Source of the DNA: Okapia johnstoni
Taxonomy: Eukaryota > Chordata > Mammalia > Artiodactyla > Giraffidae
Length of the DNA stretch: 64,000 bases
Direction of reading: 5' to 3'
Assembly (NCBI GenBank): GCA_024291935.2
Contig: CM044315.1
Span: 76,428,385-76,492,384, forward strand
Positions 60,795 to 64,000 of the stretch are shown piece by piece; the first letter of the stretch is position 1, and every line of letters starts with the position of its first letter. A model generated the notes under the pieces. That model was not told the origin of the DNA. It saw nothing but the letters and a program-made list of their open reading frames with translations, and made no database searches. The position numbers and the translations under genes are program-made.

Positions 60795-61435
60795 AAAGAT
60801 TATACACAAGTCAGTATAAAACACTAATTTTGCTGCATGTAAATTTAATTTGTACATGGAAATAGTATACCAAAGACTGGGGACAGGGCATAAGAACTGA
60901 GAGAGCTCTTCCCTGAGGTACACAGGACATTCTTCAAGTGCAAAATAGTAGCTGCTGATGAATGAAGAAAACATGAGAGAAATTCTTTCAAGAAACTCCC
61001 TCTAAAGTTTATACAGAGACCAAACTTAATATCAAAAGCCAAGCAGGTTTTTGAGGAGTAAATTGACATAGTGCATATAAAATGAAATGGAAAAGTTCAG
61101 GATATTGAATAGACAATTTTTAAAAGCACAAAGTTAGAGGCATCATTTAAATTCAAGATGTATTATATTATTTAAATTCAAGATATATTGTAAAACCATT
61201 ATAGATATATAATGGTCAGAGGGATTGATACATATGTTAGTAACTGATATTTGACAAGGGTTCAAAGAACAAAAAATTTGGATACATTTTTAGACTGTAT
61301 TTTATTTCACTGATCCATGTGTGTGTCTTTACAGCAGTCGAACACTGTTTTAATTAGTGTAATTTTATATTGAGCTTTGAAATCCGATTGCCTGACTCAG
61401 TTCTTATTTTTTGAGAATCATCATGTAAATATCTA
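60795..61435. other. Unassigned intergenic stretch
   Basis: A/T-rich, with a small imperfect duplication of TTTAAATTCAAGATRTATTR at about 61147-61190. No gene seen. Confidence 0.4.
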
Positions 61436-61439
61436 CAGA

Positions 61440-62400
61440 TTTGGAGAAAAGGCACCCCATCTTCTACAAATAACTATTCTCCTTTAGAGAACCAGCTTCT
61501 GGGCTGTTCCTGGACTCTAATAGACACTCGTAGCCTGATAAGGAGACAGCGGATGATCATAAAAATCTACACTGGCTCATGAACACCAGCTGATTAGAAT
61601 CGTGGAATAAACCAAGTTGTAAGATTAGTAACGACTGAGAAGTTACATGTGTGAATTCACCTCTTACAATGAGCCCAAAGTATGAGCATATTTGCAAGTT
61701 ATTTGCATGTCATCCAAAGTTGCCAATTGTAGGGAAGCCCTCAATTAGCCAAGTGAGCAAGGTGCCCATCCTGTGATCATCCATCAGTCTCTTTTATGAG
61801 CAACCCTGGTACTTGTTTAATGGGCTCAAGTATTTGCAGTGGGATGTGGGATAATGCATGAGCTCAAAAAGATGGATTTTCCCTCCCCGTGGCTTCTGCC
61901 TACTGGAACCATTGATCGCCCAACTGTCAATACCCAGGATTAAACATTAAGCCCCATATTTTCAACTAATGTCCTGCATGACAAAACATTCTCCACTAAT
62001 TGATTGTATTGGACCTCTGCCACCCTAAAGAAAAGGAAAATTTGTTTTCACTGGATGGGATAATTATCCCTACGTACATTTGCCTTCCTTGGCTACAGTG
62101 GTTCTTCCAGCATCACCAAGAACAGACGCAACAATGCCTTATTGTCATTGTGGTGTTCCTTACAAATTATTAATATAGCTTTTAATTGAGAAACTTATTT
62201 TACCATAAAAGAAATGGAGTGATGAGCTCCTACATATGGGATCCGTGGAACTTACCATATACTCCTTCACACAGGAGCAGCTGATCTTATAGATCACAGT
62301 AATGGCCTATGGAAGACTCTTGTTATGGTGCTAGCTGGAAAGCACTATGTACAAAGCTGCAGCACTACTTCAAAAATTGAAGTTCTTTTTCTGAATCAAT
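61440..62400 (+). mobile_element. ERVL-type endogenous retrovirus pol fossil
   Basis: Nucleotide order matches the pol region of ERVL elements: RT-end sequence near 61452-61545 (GGCACCCCATCTTCTAC), then integrase-region sequence from about 61735 (GCCCATCCTGTGATCATCC, TGCATGAGCTCAAAAAG, ATTGGACCTCTGCCACC, TTTTCACTGGATGGG) to about 62335 (GGCCTATGGAAGACTCTTG). The RNase H portion is deleted or unrecognisable. Stops and shifts occur throughout, so it encodes nothing. No flanking LTR is visible in the window. Confidence 0.7.
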
Positions 62401-62662
62401 GACTTGCAAGTGGTGCTTTTTTATTCCATTACCAAAATATATAGGTTTAAGATTAGAGAGACAAAGATAGAAGAGATTTCTTTTACTATCACACCCAGTA
62501 ATCCACATTCCTACTCTTGCTTTCTATTCCCACAATTCTGAACTATGTTAGGTTAAAGACCTTCTCAAGGAAGGAATAACATCATAAAAGTAAGCAGTGT
62601 TCACCTGGTGATGTGTAAGTGGAGACTGTCACCTAACTGATTTGGGCTCTCTATGCCATGGA

Positions 62663-62847
62663 AAGTGAAAGTCCCTCAGTCGTGTCCAAGTCTTTGTGAC
62701 CCCCATGGACTATACAGTCCATGGAATTCTCCAGGCCAGAATACTGGAGTGGATAGCCTTTCCCTTCTCCAGGGGATCTTCCCAACCCAGAGATCGAACC
62801 CAGGTCTCCTGCGCTACAGGTGGATTCTTCATCAGCTGAGCCACCAA
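62663..62847 (-). mobile_element. Bov-tA SINE
   Basis: Reverse orientation, from GTGAAAGTCCCTCAGTCGTG to CATCAGCTGAGCCACCAATC. Confidence 0.92.
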
Positions 62848-62887
62848 TCAATAGGCAAATAAAAAGATATTGAAATCAGGGTATAAG

Positions 62888-63125
62888 GGACTTCCTTGGT
62901 GGTCCAGTGGCTAACACTCCACACTCCCAATGCAGGGGTCCCGAGTTCAATTGCTGGTCAGGGAACTAGATCCCACCTGCCGCAACTAAGAGTTTACACC
63001 TGCTGCAACTAAGAGTTTACATCTTCAGTTTACAACTAAAGATCCTGCATACTTCAAGGAAAATCAAAGATTCCTCCTGCCACAACTAAGACCTGACACA
63101 GACAAATAAATAAATAAATAAATAA
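62888..63125 (+). mobile_element. CHR-type SINE
   Basis: GGGACTTCCTTGGTGGTCC head, CAGTGGCTAACACTCCACAC and the body with repeated GCAACTAAGAGTTTACA (two copies near 62982 and 63004), ending in an (AAAT)n tail at 63101-63125. Confidence 0.9.
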
Positions 63126-63210
63126 GAGTATTAAAGGGAAACAGATACCATCAAGGCAGAGAGAATCCAGGGGATTCTCTTGAATACACCTAATTACTTC
63201 AAGGTGGGTA

Positions 63211-64000
63211 GTTCAGTTCAGTTCAGTTCAGTCGCTCAGTCATGTCCGACTCTGCAACCCCATGAACCGCAACACGCCAGGCCTCCCTGTCCATCACCAA
63301 CTCTTGGAGTCCACCCAAACCCATGTCCATCGAGTCGATGATGCCATCCAGCCATCTCATCCTCTGTCATCCCCTTCTCCTTCTGCCCTCAATCTTTCCC
63401 AGCATCAGGGTCTTTTCCAGTGAGTCAGCTCTTTGCATCAGGTGGCCAAAGTATTGGAGTTTCAGCTTCAACATCAGTCCTTCCAATGAACACTCAGGAC
63501 TGATCTCCTTTAGGATGGACTGGTTGGATCTCCTTGCAGGCCAAGGGACTCTCAGGAGTCTTCTCCAACACCACACTTCAAAAGCATCAATTCTTCAGCG
63601 CTCAGCTTTCTTTATAGTCCAACTCTCACATCCATACATAACCACTGGAAAAACCATAGCCTTGACTAGATGGACCTTTGTTGGCAAAGTAATGTCTCTG
63701 CTTTTTAATATGCTATCTAGGTTGGTCATAACTTTCCTTCCAAGGAATAAGGACCTGTATGCAGGTCAGGAAGCAACAGTTAGAACTGGACATGGAACAA
63801 CAGACTGGTTCCAAATAGGAAAAGGAGTACATCAAGGCTGTATATTGTCACCCTGCTTATTTAACTTATATGCAGAGTACATCATGAGAAACGCTGGGCT
63901 GGATGAAGCACAAGCTGGAATCAAGATTGCTGGGAGAAATATCAATAACCTCAGATATGCAGATGACACCACCCTTATAGCAGAAAGTGAAGAAGAACTA
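63211..64000. mobile_element. BovB LINE with 5' inversion, cut by window end
   Basis: 63211-63750 is the 3' part of BovB on the - strand, with the ACTGA tail at its left end. At 63751 the strand flips, and the RT region (from CCTGTATGCAGGTCAGGAAG, through SPCLFNLYAEY and YADD near 63957) runs on the + strand to the window edge. The two halves come from neighbouring parts of one BovB transcript. Confidence 0.88.

Overview
This is nuclear DNA from a ruminant, most likely a bovid (cattle, sheep, goat or a relative). The diagnosis rests on repeats found together only in ruminants: many copies of the RTE-type LINE BovB with its (ACTGA)n 3' tail, tRNA-derived Bov-tA SINEs and their dimers, CHR-type SINEs, and L1s with the ruminant 3' end. 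The sequence does not say which bovid. Nothing bacterial, plasmid-like or CRISPR-like is present. Older mammalian repeats (L2, MIR, MLT1/MLT2 LTRs, an ERVL pol fossil, hAT and mariner remnants) fill much of the rest.

Two immunoglobulin-superfamily genes of the SKINT/butyrophilin-like type lie tail to tail. The left one is on the + strand and its 5' part is outside the window. Its visible exons are IgC (2248-2529) and three successive membrane-helix exons (4872-4982, 7082-7189, 11105-11227). The right one is on the - strand with a signal-peptide exon (51519-51599), IgV (49345-49692), IgC (43757-44038), helix exons at 39331-39426 and 34000-34122, and a possible short tail exon (33582-33610). 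Every internal junction is phase 1 and has consensus splice sites. An IgV-IgC-multiple-helix plan with one helix per exon and no B30.2 exon points to SKINT rather than a classical butyrophilin. In mice, SKINT1 acts in the thymus and skin to select an epidermal gamma-delta T-cell population. I could not find the first helix exon of the right-hand gene, but skipping it would keep the frame.

Between the two genes, at 26505-27631, lies a processed retrocopy of MTRES1 (C6orf203), a mitochondrial RNA-binding transcription rescue factor. It has an open frame of 240 codons, a polyA signal, an A-tail and a 10-bp target-site duplication.

By region: 1-1.1 kb BovB; 2.2-11.2 kb left SKINT-like gene with L2, L1, SINE and MIR insertions; 13-16 kb mostly unassigned intergenic DNA with SINEs; 16.3-23 kb a BovB/L1/BovB block; 23-25 kb MaLR LTR and small fragments; 26.5-27.6 kb retrogene; 28-32.7 kb BovB copies, an MLT2-like LTR and an inverted L1; 33.6-51.6 kb right SKINT-like gene, with MLT1, L1, L2, MIR and a long BovB in its introns; 51.6-64 kb intergenic repeats, including a young L1 nested in an old one, a SINE-BovB composite, an ERVL pol fossil and an inverted BovB cut by the window end.

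Coordinates of exons come from splice-site reading and are firm to the base where both sites are clear. Repeat boundaries are approximate (about 5-30 bases) unless a target-site duplication is quoted.
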